Origin: Escarpia spicata
Taxonomy: Eukaryota; Annelida; Polychaeta; Sabellida; Siboglinidae
Direction: 5' to 3'
Assembly (NCBI GenBank): GCA_963995525.1
Contig: OZ023214.1
Coordinates: 56,752,841 to 56,816,840 of the forward strand
DNA: 64,000 nt
Each line of letters begins with the position of its first letter. The stretch's first letter is position 1. Position numbers and translations under genes: made by a program. The notes beneath the pieces were generated by a model. That model saw only the letters and a list, made by a program, of their open reading frames with translations, searched no databases and had not been told where the DNA came from. Shown here piece after piece: positions 1 to 12,103 of this stretch.

Positions 1-133
1 ACGCTCACCACACTTCACTCGTCAGTTGTCCCTCGTACAGTATCACTGCTCTACTAGTTGATGTAGACCGTAGCATCAGACAACCTGTCTCTCATATAGC
101 TGGCACAGGTTGAAGTGAGTGAGTATTGATGAA

Positions 134-141
134 CGTGCGTG

Positions 142-192
<51 letters not shown>
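134..192. repeat. GT/GCGT microsatellite
   Basis: A run of GT dinucleotides passes into repeated GCGT tetranucleotides and ends at a GCATGC. A second short GCGT patch lies near 246-272. It is simple sequence only; the reading frames across it are artefacts of the repeat. Confidence 0.95.
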
Positions 193-299
193 ATGCGATC
201 ACATATCGGTAGGTGTGTGTGTGGAAAAGTGTGGTTGTTGATGTGTTTGCGTGCGTGCGTTGTGCGTGCGTAAACATGTTAATATGTCATAGCCATTAA

Positions 300-1590
300 C
301 CTTTTCATGAATAGTTCCTTTTTAGCTACTAGCAATCTGTCAGAAATTGCCCGAATACCCAGTGTTTTTAGATGTTACTGCTTCGTTTGGTGTATTGTTG
401 GTGTAAAGGTTACTGGTTCTATTTATAAAGTGACTTTGCTCGTCCGTGAGAATTTGTTTTAACTGTTCGCCTCTAACGTACATATGCAACTGCAAACCAC
501 TGCAGTTTGTGTGGTAGCTCGAACATTGCATTGAACAGCTTTAGGCCTTTTTATTGTCGGAGTCCTTTGTGGGGGGTTTCATCAGCTAACGTAGCTGAAA
601 GTACGTGTTACGATTAAGCGTGATGGCGGAGAGCAGCGGCGATCATTACGATAGCGAATGTGTCGCAGGCTTCATTTCTGGTTACAGCGTGTGTTACTAG
701 ATAAAACACAAAGAAAGGCAAATCTATTGAAACTGGACTGCAAGAAAGAAACCACACACAGCAGGGTCATTCCGTGTCAGATGAACAAATGGCTTCCACC
801 ACAGCGTCTTAGAATTGGCTGATTTTTGGTATATGTCAAAATATGCATAAAAACTAGCGCATCCTGAAAATGTTAGCTCCATTGGACGATTTTGGCAGAG
901 ATCTAAGGTTTTGTAACTTTTATCAGATTTGTCACGACGAGCTAAAATACCATTTTTGGAGCCCATAAAATTATTAATATTTACCACAGAGATTTGAAAT
1001 TTGGCAGATAGTCTCAATGCCATCATTTTAAGTGTCATATGAATATAACTTGAGGTTTTGTTCATTCTGACTCATGTTTGCGAGGCAAAATATACCTGAA
1101 AATATGATGTCCAATAGCGACTGACTTTTATTTTCAGTTCCATAGTGGTCTAGTTGATATTCCAAAATAAATCAGGACTCTTACACTGTCTGTTTGTATC
1201 ATGCATCTCCAACAAAATAGATAAATCATATTTTGGACTATACACAAACATGGTCATATCTCCAGGGGGATAGGTCACACAACTTAGAAACTTTATATGT
1301 GTATTCCATAAATGTGTATTAGCAACCAATACAAAAATTAAGAGATGTGGTCTTCTTAGTCTGGATTTTATAATGTTTTGAAATTAGTAGCATTTAGCTG
1401 ATATGATCGTATCAACAATGAATACGATGCAATAAACATGGGGCACTTACATGCAGGTTGTACAATGTGGATACTGCAGTGCACTATGCAGTTGCCTTGA
1501 ACCACAGTTCCTGGAATTTGGACTTGGCAACATTGGCATATGGTGAGTCTTTTAAATTGAACACTTGTTCTTTGGGAAACATGTTGAACA
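300..1590. other. No supported gene
   Basis: This is mixed-composition DNA without a convincing coding frame, RNA gene or recognised repeat. The one point of note is an ATG at 622 on the plus strand that opens a 25-codon frame beginning MAESSGDHYD and ending at a TAG near 697. It could be a small first exon or chance. No splice donor was identified for it. Confidence 0.5.
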
Positions 1591-1594
1591 ATTA

Positions 1595-2502
1595 ATGTCA
1601 TCATGGTACTTGGACACATGGCTGTACTGGCCTAACGTGTATAAATGAATGTCATCATGGTACTTGGACACATGACTGTACTGGCCTAACGTGTATAAAT
1701 GAATGTCATCGTGGTACTTGGACACATGACTGTACTGGCCTAACGTGTATAAATGAATGTCATCATGGTACTTGGACACATGGCTGTACTGGCCTAACGT
1801 GTATAAATGAATGTCATCATGGTACTTGGACACATGACTGTACTGGCCTAACGTGTATAAATGAATGTCATCATGGTACTTGGACACATGACTGTACTGG
1901 CCTAACGTGTATAAATGAATGTCATCATGGTACTTGGACACATGGCTGTACTGGCCTAACGTGTATAAATGAATGTCATCATGGTACTTGGACACATGAC
2001 TGTACTGGCCTAACGTGTATAAATGAATGTCATCATGGTACTTGGACACATGGCTGTACTGGCCTAACGTGTATAAATGAATGTCATCATGGTACTTGGA
2101 CACATGGCTGTACTGGCCTAACGTGTATAAATGAATGTCATCATGGTACTTGGACACATGGCTGTACTGGCTTAACGTGTATAAATGAATGTCATCATGG
2201 TACTTGGACACATGGCTGTACTGGCCTAACGTGTATAAATGAATGTCATCATGGTACTTAGACACATGGCTGTACTGGCCTAACGTGTTTAAATGAATGT
2301 CATCATGGTACTTGGACATATGGTTGTACCGGCCTAACGTGTATAAATGAATGTCATCATGGTACTTGGACACATGACTGTACTGGCCTAACGTGTATAA
2401 ATGAATGTCATCATGGTACTTGGACACATGACTGTACTGGCCTGACGTGTATAAATGAATGTCATCATGGTACTTGAACATATGGCTGTACTGGCCTAAC
2501 GT
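1595..2502. repeat. 54-bp minisatellite (array 1)
   Basis: About 17 head-to-tail copies of a 54-bp unit beginning ATGTCATCATGGTACTTGG. Copies differ at a few sites (for example CATGGC versus CATGAC, single changes near 1711, 2171 and 2260). Because 54 is a multiple of three, the minus strand stays open across the array and would read an 18-residue repeat containing YHDDIHLYT. No signal peptide, start context or flanking exon supports translation, so I treat the frame as a by-product of unit length. Confidence 0.95.
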
Positions 2503-2631
2503 GTGAGTTTACTAATCAAGAGCATAAACTGATATTATGGAGAAGTAACTCACAACCTCAGTGCTTCCAGCAAACTTACAGTTTGTATGCACCATGAACA
2601 AATTCTGCTTTCAAAGTATTCATCTCTACAG

Positions 2632-3688
2632 ATGAAATGCTGTGATCCGTTAATATTTAATAAATCTGCAATTAAAAAATCCCTTCGGCTGGTGAATGAA
2701 GATCTTGCCAATCAAATTTCTGCTGTCGTGCTGCCATGATCAAACATTAAACCAGGCCAAACAAATATGTCCTACATGTATAAAAAAAAAACTTCATCAT
2801 ATTCAGGAATCGACTTGTGAAATCACTGATGAAGAAAACAGCCCTGCTGATTCTGATGAGGGAAACCCACCTTGTGATTACACAGGTGCCCACATTTTGG
2901 ATAACTTTCAAATATTTGGTGTTTCACCTGTAAAAAACATGGAATCAGATTCAAGGACCGTGTGTCATATACCAAGCGAAAGCTTAGACACGTTGAGAAA
3001 ACTATCACTGCGAAAGTGGCTAAACTTTGGACATTTCAAAAGATGAAATCTCTGGGGAAGAAAAAAGTGGAAGATGTACAAAGTGTGATGACTTGGATAT
3101 CCTGATGAGCCAACTACAGGTGAAATGTTCAGGAGTCCACACAGTTAGAAAAATTGCAATTGCACATATTTGTTCCAAAAAGCTGGTCAGTAGAGAAAAC
3201 AGCACAAGAATTTAAAGTATCAAAATATCTTGTTAGAAAATCTCAAACACTGAAAACGAAATCTGGGATACTGGCTGAACCTGAAAACTCAGAAGATAAA
3301 GCACTTCCTGATACAACAGTGGAAGTCATTCTCCAGTTTTACGAGGACGATGAATACAGACACAGTATCAGATGACACGGACACGGAACTATACCAGGTT
3401 GGAAACTATATTGCTGCTGTGTGCTGGTACGTTGGACTGATTAGTGAGCATTCTGAACAACATGAAGATGTACTTGTCAAGTTCATGAAAAGGAATCAGC
3501 GCAACAACCTTCTCACTTGGACAACAACTGATGAATGTTGGGTTCCATTTATCAATACCTCGAGAGTAGGTCGAACACCATCTGTAGTTGGACAATCTGC
3601 CAGGCAGTACAGGCTTGACAAGGATATCATTGCCAATTGTGTGGCACAGTTTACGCCATTCAAGCTATGCCCACTTGTCACAGGGTAA
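2632..3688 (+). pseudogene. Fragment of a multicopy repeat-associated gene (PKSW/FYEDDE family)
   Basis: Recognisable blocks run in order but in different frames. A 5' block follows a plausible acceptor (CTCTACAG at 2624-2631) and contains ICPTC, a CxxC pair. A middle block holds PKSWSVEKTAQEF, GILAEP and FYEDDE. A 3' block has WYVGLI, VKFM and WVPF. From memory, this order matches a family found in many copies in cnidarian, mollusc and fish genomes, where the blocks are separated by several hundred residues. Here the middle has been lost near 3360-3400, and at least three frame changes and a TGA near 2738 break it. Its function is unknown, and it is probably a dead transposon-linked copy. 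Confidence 0.6.
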
Positions 3689-3699
3689 AAGAATGTTCT

Positions 3700-4690
3700 C
3701 TATAAATGTAATGTCATGCATAACTATATATTAGTGTTGATTGTTAAAATGTTTCATACCGTATCCTTGTTTCATACCGTATCCTGAAATATACAAAGTG
3801 AATATACAAAGCATTGCTGACCAGTTTGACGAAAAATTTTAAAGTCTTTGCACAGACGCAAATTATACTCAACCTCATACTAGCTAGTGTATTAACAAAT
3901 TCATAAAATCCAAATTGCGAAGAACACACCTCTAATATTGTTACTGGTTGTTAATATACATTAAAAAAATATAGGGACACTGATTTTCCGTTTCAAAAAA
4001 GGCAAATTCCGTTTCAAAAATAGTACATTGTGTGAAATATATACAATATCACTGCGTCTAAATAATATGGTGTTATGGTGTGGTTAACTTTTCTAACAAC
4101 AATTTGTGCAATATTTGCAACACAGTAACAACCGTACATAATCAATTCAGATAATAAAATAATTCTGTCACACAATTACTTATACATTTAAATGACTGGT
4201 TGTTGCTAATGCAGCAGTGCTTAATATATAAGTTAGCAAATGCAAATTATACAAGCAATCATATTAACAATTATGAATGTTTAAATCACTGTTTGCTGTT
4301 TCATTAATAATTTGTTTCAACCATTAATTTTTAGCTAGCGCCAGAGCCATTGATAGAGTTTGATTGGTCGATGACTGGGGACGCCATTTTCGGTCCAACG
4401 CGTCCTCGTGCAGAACAGGACTGTTCTGCTTGGGGATGCTCTAATCGTAGCGAAATTGGTCTTAATCTTGAAAAATAATCCATAAATTCCCAGAAGGGAC
4501 AACACGTGGATGATATATGAGAGGCAATGCGTTCAGGATAGCGCCTCTAGCCTACTCCGAAATGATGTACTGGAGCAGGCCGCAATAATATTGCTAGATA
4601 ATTTATTCCAATCAATTTATACCATTATAGTTCTTAAGATTTAGACAAAATAGTTTTATTACAACTAGGTCTACTTAATTTATGATTAAA
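3700..4690. other. AT-rich, no gene seen
   Basis: AT-rich DNA with a short local duplication near 3751-3785 (GTTTCATACCGTATCCT repeated) and another near 3985-4020 (TTCCGTTTCAAAAA repeated). No coding frame or recognised element was found. Confidence 0.6.
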
Positions 4691-5365
4691 TAAAATATTC
4701 CCATCTTGACCCATCGATGATCCTGCCGTGTAGCTCTATTAACCTTTTGCACACCAAAGTTTGAAAATTTGATTGATTTGTTTTATAAAACAGAGTTAAA
4801 CGCATAATACGTCTCCGATCTGTTAATTCTGCCCAATTTAAGTCTTAACAATTCTGCCACACTTATTTCATATGAATATTTCGATTTTGTCCATCTTGCT
4901 GCACGTCTTTGAATTACTTCAAGGCTGTTAATTTTTTTCATTAGGAATGGATCCCATATTGTTGCAGCCTATTCCATTCCAGCTCTTACTAATGAAATAT
5001 ATGCAATTGTTTTACTTTTTTTTTAACAGCCCCTAAGATTTCTACGTAAAAATCCAAGTTTTTGATTACCTTTCTTAACCACTTCGGCAATGTGCTTAGA
5101 CCAAATTAAATAATTTGATAAAAATAACCCCCAAATACGTTGCATCATTGACCTCTTTCAAAATTTGCCTGCCCATGTGATAAAAACGATGTAAATGAAG
5201 ACCAGAAGTTGTGCTCATTATATTGCATTTAGAAATATAAAATGTCATGCTCCAATCAACACTCCACTTAACAAGGCTGTCTAAATCTTGTTGCAAAATT
5301 AGTTGATAATGTAAAGACTGAACTGGTCTATAAATCAAACAATCATCTCGTGTGTCACACAGGAG
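4690..5365 (-). pseudogene. Non-LTR retrotransposon, C-terminal reverse transcriptase remnant
   Basis: Read on the minus strand from 5365 downward. A decayed catalytic box (RDDCLIYRPV in place of FADDCLIYRPV) is followed by DLDSLVKWS, then ATYLGV, then the thumb-region blocks KLGFLRRNLRGC and EVIQRRAARW. This order is typical of the end of ORF2 in jockey/CR1-like LINEs. Internal stops lie after the LRGC block and within SLVRAGME. The copy lacks endonuclease and most of the polymerase, so it is 5' truncated and dead. Confidence 0.75.
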
Positions 5366-5389
5366 TTAGTACGGGCTATGACAAAGTCT

Positions 5390-5900
5390 AAAAGGTGGCC
5401 TTCTTGATACGTTGGTTGTTGGATACAACATACTGCATCATGTCATGGCAGTGCAACATGTCCCGGAAACGTTTCACGTGAACGTCAGTGTTAACGTCAA
5501 AGTGAAAATTAAACCGAGAACGTTTATGAATACAAATATGAGACTGAGTACATTAGATATGTACTTGTGTTCGAGAGTGCATAAGTAGTAGAGTCTTAGA
5601 GGAGTCTCCTGACGTTATTTTTTATTTACATGAATTTATGCTTTGTTTATTATGTATGCTTATACACCCATAAACATGTATATATTGTTTACCATAAAAA
5701 ATTGCATTTTAATGTGGTTTATTCATACTCTCTAGTTAACCACCAGATTCGACCACGGATAATCTCCCTCCAAAATAAAAAGTAAACATTTAATATTTTC
5801 TTAGAATCCATTATTTTTGTTCAGAATAATCAATTTTATTGACGATTTGTTGATTCATACCTCCGATCAATTTATGACCATTTCGATTACATCAAGATTA
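5390..5900. other. No gene seen
   Basis: AT-rich intergenic DNA with no frame, repeat or RNA structure that I can support. Confidence 0.5.
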
Positions 5901-5907
5901 GTTTTGG

Positions 5908-6395
5908 TTGAAATATGTACGATTACCAAATGACCAAAACCTGTTTCGTTTTCATAAAAAGTATGTCATTGACATTTTTCAAAACTGCTGTGCCAACCAT
6001 CACACGCTGTTTGATATATCCTGTGGTAATTTATATGAAGAGGTACGTACGTTTTTCCGATATCCCCAGGAATCTCAGATCATCTGTTTCACAACGACTT
6101 TTTGTTCCGAAAACCAAGCTGAATATCGGCAAACGTGCTTTTCTGTAGCTGCACCTAAAATCTCGAATCAACTCCCTATCGCTTTAAAATCATCTGAGAC
6201 TATAAATACCTTCCGTAAAAAAACTAGACTTATTTATTTGAAATTGCATTCCCACCCTAACCTTCGGCGGTCCCTTGCTCTAATGACGACTCTTGCTTGA
6301 CCCTGTTAACGATTTTGCCCAATGAGTTTTGTATGTTGCGCCTCTAAGCTCAGATTCCTGGGGATTTAGGCGCTATAGAAGTTTGTCATTATTAT
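5908..6395 (+). pseudogene. LINE 3' end (ORF2 C-terminus plus tail)
   Basis: The plus strand reads AAPKISNQLP, then ETINTFRKKTRLIYL. These are the WNxLP and FKxxLKTYLF blocks that close many CR1/L2-type ORF2 proteins. Two frames are needed upstream, so a frameshift lies near 6070-6150. After the stop at 6298-6300, the sequence TTAGGCGCTATAGAAG followed by ATT repeats resembles the usual GCGCTATA-type LINE tail. The same 3' UTR block appears inverted at about 24340-24385. Confidence 0.7.
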
Positions 6396-6451
6396 TACTA
6401 TTACATTTGTATAAGATAATTTGTATGTTTGTGTCAACTACCTCTGATGTA

Positions 6452-6859
6452 TTACACTAGTTCTGCGTGTGTATGTTTGTGTTCAATAACATTTTTCCTA
6501 GGATGGCCGCCAACAAACAAATTATAATCGACGGTTTTAGGCAAACCGATGATTTGATTATAAACATCAAACTGATTCCTCATACTAAAATCTATAATTA
6601 AATGTCTTATAAAGCTGCACACTAGATATTCAAAGGTAAACACTGCGTAATGTATATCAAGCTCTTTCTGCATGTGCTGGATGTGTTCATGTAGTCCGGT
6701 TGGAGCTAGATGTTGGTTATTGAATTTATTGCGCTGGCAGTGTACCTCTAAGACTCTCAAAATAATGCAAGTTGTCAGTTTATTTCCTAATCCCTTAGCA
6801 ACGTATTCACAGAGCACTTTGCCTGGTGTTGTCATATAGCGGGGACGTGCTGATCTCAT
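6452..6859 (-). other. Unrecognised open frame, 135 codons
   Basis: This frame opens with an ATG at 6859 on the minus strand and runs 135 codons with mixed composition and no low-complexity tract. I do not recognise the product. It has no signal peptide, and a hydrophobic stretch (AVFTFEYLVCSFI) is too short and charged around its edges to be a clear membrane span. It may be an old mobile-element exon or chance. It sits between two LINE remnants, which favours debris. Confidence 0.2.
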
Positions 6860-6869
6860 TTAAAATATT

Positions 6870-7490
6870 GTGTTATTTATGTAATTGACCTGAACGACCT
6901 GATATGTCTTAAACAGGTGCAGGAGAGTTTGTTTGCTCTAAGTGTGTAACTCTATTTGACATGTACTCAGCTTATTTTAACTGGCCCAAAACACTCAGAC
7001 GGTTCATCAAAAATGTGTGCTCCATGAATGCAAAGATCAGACATATACTGACTGTCATAACTTGGTATTCAAATGTTCATTTTAGTTCTAGCAACATATG
7101 TTTGGACTTTGGTCTCTTTGTATGAAGGGCATTTATATATAAAAAAAATCCTGTTTATTTTAAGAAAATGTTTGTGTATGATAAAAATCTCTTGGCTAGT
7201 AATCACACATATTTATTATAAATTCATTGAGTTGATACAAGTTCTTTTCTAAATCAATGCTTTATTTATAATTACTTGTATATTAAATAACTTCATCACA
7301 CTATATATCCATAAAAATGCACAATCAGAGGCATCGTTACAATAAAAAATCACTGTTATATGTATCCAGCCTTCTGAAGTATAAGTTGATTTTGTTTTTA
7401 ATTATATTTACATATTCACATTTTCTGATAGATCTAATCTACAGTGTTCCTTCTATACTGTAACTTCATGTTGTACACAGTCCTGTAGCC
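6870..7490. other. AT-rich, no gene seen
   Basis: AT-rich sequence without a supported feature. Confidence 0.5.
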
Positions 7491-7499
7491 TGCCTATCT

Positions 7500-7850
7500 T
7501 TTTTAACTGAGAATTTTTTTTTCATAACCATTCAGTATTCCAAACAAATTCTGTATAATCTCCAGGTCTTTAATGTTGTCAAACCACATTGTTTTAGGCA
7601 TGTTTTGTAGATAATATCTCCGTTCTGAAATAATTACTCACCTGTGTACTCTTCTAGCATATCTATGTCCTTCTTGTGATATGGCCTCCACACTTGTAAA
7701 CAGTATTCTAAATGAGGCCTAACTACTGCTTTATACAGAGCTATGTATAATTAGGTCATTTTCCATATACGTTATATTTCTCCTAATTAAACCAAGAAAT
7801 CTACGTGCTTAGTAATGTCTTCCAAAACACGTAACATCTGTTAAGTATGA
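7500..7850 (-). pseudogene. LINE ORF2 C-terminal fragment, same family as 44.9-46.5 kb
   Basis: On the minus strand the blocks [25 protein letters not shown] and KKDIDMLE can be read across several frames. They match the corresponding blocks in the plus-strand LINE at 46.07-46.26 kb ([33 protein letters not shown]). This is therefore a short, much-mutated second copy of the same CR1-like family. Stops and indels are frequent, so it is inactive. Confidence 0.65.
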
Positions 7851-7859
7851 TGTCGTGTT

Positions 7860-8440
7860 TTGGAACCCATGTTGAAATTTATGCTAAAATTTGTTGTAAG
7901 GACTCAAGATTGAAGAAAGGCATGTTGACATAAACTGGACAACTCTGAAATCCCCGGTCTTGCATGCAATGTTGTATTTATGTAAATATAAAGAACATCG
8001 AATATAAAGAACAGTTTGACCAAGTCCTAACATGTTCCTTTACTTCCTTATACCTGTAGTGAGAGTCTAAGTACTGCTAGATTTAGTATTCAAAAAAATA
8101 ATGACGTTTGTAGCACACAAATATAAGTTATAAATGAACAATGGTCTGATGAAAATGGACTGAAGGGATGTATATTGAATATCTATGACAGTTAGATTCA
8201 TCACCAGCCAGATAATTGAAAGTAATGAGGATTATTCAATTTTCTCAGTAACCATTTTGCTTTGTGGTAAGTGAGATGATTAATAGGATTCTGGTAAGGA
8301 TCATGTTAATAATAAATATTTACTTGAATATATAATGTTATGATAATTTTTCTTTCAACCGGCTTTTATGTATGAAAAGAACGCTTTATAAGTTTGGTAT
8401 AATAATAATGATAATAACATGCCATTTTTAATGCTGGCAC
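7860..8440. other. No gene seen
   Basis: AT-rich spacer without a supported feature. Confidence 0.5.
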
Positions 8441-8443
8441 CAG

Positions 8444-8660
8444 CAGTGCCGGATTTAGGATTGTGGAAGCCCCTGGGCTATGGTTAACCAGGGTCCAGGG
8501 ATCCTATCACAATAGTTCACACTCCGTCCTGCCTATACTACAACATGAACTCCAAAGCACAACACAACGTTTATCATTTAAGACACAAAACCTTTATGAA
8601 ATAGCAGTTTTATTTGAGAGTTTATGTCTGCAGCTACAGAAGTGACACACAACAGAAACA
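8444..8660 (+). mobile_element. hAT-type transposon terminus
   Basis: The sequence CAGTGCCGGATTTAGG starting at 8444 matches the usual form of hAT terminal inverted repeats (CAGNGNCGGATTTAGG). No matching opposite terminus or transposase was found nearby, so it is a truncated or non-autonomous copy. The right boundary is a guess. Confidence 0.45.
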
Positions 8661-8709
8661 TATCAGATTCTGTGTATAACATAGTGCTAGGTAGGACTTG
8701 TCATGGACT

Positions 8710-9305
8710 CCTAGGTCACGTGTAATGTTGCATTCAAGTTTCTGGAATCTTCAGGGTACTAAATTACCCGTGGTACACATTGTATTTTCCAAGACATTAC
8801 AATAACAAGAAAGAATGCAAATTCACTGCATAAATCTGGTAGTGAACTTGGCAGTGAGAGTATGGCAATGAGACAGATGGCGAAGCATTAAATAGAAATG
8901 TGACATGTTGCATCTGTTAGCACTGTAAGATTCATTTTGTCATTATGGCATCGTGGGCATCATGCTAAATGCCAACATGTTACCTTGTCAAGAGTGTTAC
9001 TTTGTAAGTCAATTACATGTGAAGTTATGAGTGGTTGAAATGACTCAGAGGTCAGGTTTAACATTGCAATCAAGTCTCTGAATTATTCAGGGTACTATAG
9101 TACCTATTGTATGCATTGTATTTTCCAACATGTTAAGAATTGCAAAAATGCCAATACACTGCATAAATCTGGTAATGAACGTGGCAGTAAGATGTGTAAG
9201 ATTCGTGTTGGCATTATGGAGTTCAGACACATTGCTAAATGCCAACAGTTCATCTTGTTAAAAGTGTTACTTTGTAAGTCAATCACAAATACATGTGAAG
9301 ATGTG
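8710..9305. repeat. Imperfect direct duplication, two copies
   Basis: About 8710-9022 and 9048-9305 align block by block. Shared blocks include TTCAGGGTACTA, GCATTGTATTTTCCAA, CACTGCATAAATCTGGTA, GCTAAATGCCAACA and AGTGTTACTTTGTAAGTCAAT. The copies are clearly diverged and the second is shorter. Neither encodes a convincing protein. Confidence 0.75.
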
Positions 9306-9744
9306 TATGTGCAGCATTGAGAATAAAGGTATTCGATTTTGCAAATATGTGTTAAATGTGTACATGCTACAATGGATTCTGGATACGTCGAACTTCCAGG
9401 GACCCGTGGCAATACTTCTAGTTATCAGAAACTCCACTAATCAAGATCTATGTTTTATTGCCTTATATGATTGGGACTGAAGAGAAAGATCAACATAAGC
9501 AAAAGTTAACTAAATGATAGTGTAAGTTATCTGAAGTGCACTGTATATTTAAACAAGGCCCCACAGAGACACAGTCATGCTGAGAGCTACTACTGTATAT
9601 TAATATGTTGCCTATTGGTCTGTATAATAATAACCTATACCATAACAATGTCCTAGGTACAAGTTCGTTTAACAAGGAGCAAACTTTCTCAATCTTTACG
9701 TAATGTTCACAAAGACACATCATCCCATTAACAAGTTGTAAGGC

Positions 9745-11800
9745 TTATAAGAGTTGGCAGTAGAAATTAGGAACATCATTATGGAATCAGCTGACAAACA
9801 CTTCACTAAAAAGAGGAGACAAAAACAACCATGGATAAGCAAAGACACACTGCAGATGATTGACGAAAGGAAAGAGTTAAAGAAAAACAAAGAAATGAGT
9901 GAGAATTATCATGAGAAATACGGAGAGAAGTGCAAGATGATTAAACGAATGTGTAAGGAAGACAAGAAGAAATATCTAGAGAAGAAATGCGAAAAGATTG
10001 AACTATGTATGAGAAGGAACGATAGTCGCAGTATGTTCGACGAAATCAAGTCTATGACACAGTCTTTCAAACCTAGACTTGGCGTCATTAAAGATGAAAC
10101 GGGAATGACTGCGACAGAAAGCAATGACATACTTGAAAGATGGAAGCAGTATTGTGAAAGCATGTTTAAGAAAGAAGAAACAGTAGAGGTAGACATGGAT
10201 GAAGGCAGAGAGAGGACAGAACAAGAAGATGAACTTGAGCCTTTGCGTTCAGAGGTGGAGTGGGCAATAAAAAGTATAAAAGACGGAAAATCACCTGGCA
10301 CTGATAACATCACTGCAGAGCTAATAAGAGCAAGTGGCGAAGCAGGCGTGGATATCTATCACACATTATGCAAGAAAATATGGAGAAGTGGAACATGGCC
10401 CATGGATTGGAAACGAGCCATCCTTATACCAATACCAAAAAAAAGTGACATACAAGAATGCTCAAACCACAGGACTATATCCCTCATCAGCCATGCGAGC
10501 AAAATTATGCTAAAAATCATAATGAAGAGAATCACAACAAAATTAGAATGTGAAGTCAACAGAACACAAGCTGGTTTCCGGACTGGAAGAGATCACATTT
10601 TCAACCTGAAGATGTTAATTCGGAAATGCAGAGAATTCAACCATGACCTTAGGATCTGTTTCATAGATTATTCAAAAGCTTTTGATAATGTTAGTCAGCA
10701 ACAACTCTAGAATACCTTGCTACTCATGGATTTGACCAGAAAATTACATCACTTATCCAAAATTTATATGTTGGACAACAGTCTGCAGTGAGATTAGAGG
10801 GAGGTACCACAGATTGGTTCCCAGTCGGCAAAGGAGTGAGACAGGGGTGCATTTTCTCCCCCCACCTATTCAGTTTATACACAGAGAATATCATGAGAGA
10901 AGTCGAGACTGACACGAGAAACAAGTTTTTTAATGGCCTGAAAGTGAATGGACAGGTTTTATATGAATTGAGATGTGCCGATGACACAGTGTTAATATCC
11001 GATACAAAAGAGGGATTGGATAAACTGATAACTACTGTTAAAGAGCACAGCGAGATGAAAGGATTGAAATTAAACATAAAGAAGACTATATATAAGATTA
11101 TGGATGTGAAGGGATGTCAAGAACCATCAGAAGTCACAGTAGATGGCGAGGAAATAGAACGAGTGGAAAGTTTTGAATATCTGGGGTCACTGATAGAAGC
11201 GGATGGAGATGGGGCGTAAGAGATCAAGCGGAGGTTTGCAATGACGAGTAAAAAGTTGACGGAGATGAAGAAGCTGTGGAAAGCAACGAACAAAGATATG
11301 AAACTACGAATTATCCGAGTCTGCATATTTCCAACGGCTACATATGGATGCGAAACCTGGACTCTTAATAAGAACATTACTAAACGTATAAATGCATTTG
11401 AAAACAAGTGTTATAGAAAGATATTACGAGTTTCGTGGACTGAACGCAGAACTAACGAATCTATCGCAGATGAGCTTGGTGTTATACCCGGGACTTTATT
11501 GAACTTTATAAAGAAACAGAAATTAAGTTATTTCGGCCATGTGAAACGGCATCAGTCTCTAGAGAGACTAATAATGGAAGGAAAAGTGGAAGGCAGAAGA
11601 AGCAGAGGAAGACCTAGGAGACAATGGGGGAAGGACATAGAGGAATGGATGGGAGCCGACGTCTGGCGAGTGGGGAGACTGGCAAACGAAAGAGCTAAAA
11701 CTAAACCCGAATGACGCACCGATCGCCGCAAACTGTCCGCCACGACGATAAGTACTCGTTAACCCGCTATCTAATCTAATCTAATCATCTAATCGCGTCA
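9745..11800 (+). pseudogene. RTE-type non-LTR retrotransposon, 5' truncated
   Basis: The plus strand carries reverse transcriptase and C-terminal domain of an RTE-clade ORF2. In order: the linker before the polymerase, GKSPGTDNITAEL, the motif A block FIDYSKAFDNV with its Asp, GVRQGCIFSPHLF, the motif C block CADDTVLIS (Tyr changed to Cys, both Asp kept), YLGSLI, YGCETWTL, and the RTE-typical ending YFGHVKR followed by GRRSRGRPRRQW. The upstream endonuclease is absent. A TAG at about 10708 with a frameshift follows motif A, and an in-frame TAA lies at 11217-11219. The 3' end runs into short TAATC-type repeats near 11770, as RTE tails often do. It is dead. Confidence 0.85.
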
Positions 11801-12100
11801 CTGCCGTTCGACGAGGAACAAGTGCAAGCCGAGACAACACGTGCCTGTTGTCGGCTCAGGTCTAGTGCATAGTAGGCCTCGCTGGCACAATTATGGAAAT
11901 GAAATGCGGGGTAAATGGTTCAATAACGCGTTGATAATTGATGTCTGATATTGAACACTAAACAAATGTAAATCCAGTGGATGACACCGTCGCAGGTGTG
12001 CATGACAGCATCAATTCCCCGCTCCACTCCGAGTGCTTCGGGGGAGGGGGGGGGGGAGTAACCTGCAACACACGTACGTACATCGATTGGCTGAACAACT
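11800..12100. other. Spacer with poly-G tract
   Basis: This lies between the RTE copy and the minus-strand exon that follows, and includes a G-rich run at 12042-12058. It should be the start of the intron downstream of that exon. No further exon was recognised. Confidence 0.5.
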
Positions 12101-12103
12101 CAC

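Noticed and set aside
1552..2481. Minus-strand open frame of 309 codons (YHDDIHLYT repeats)
   Set aside because: Same reason: a stop-free 54-bp unit keeps the frame open. No supporting start or splice context.
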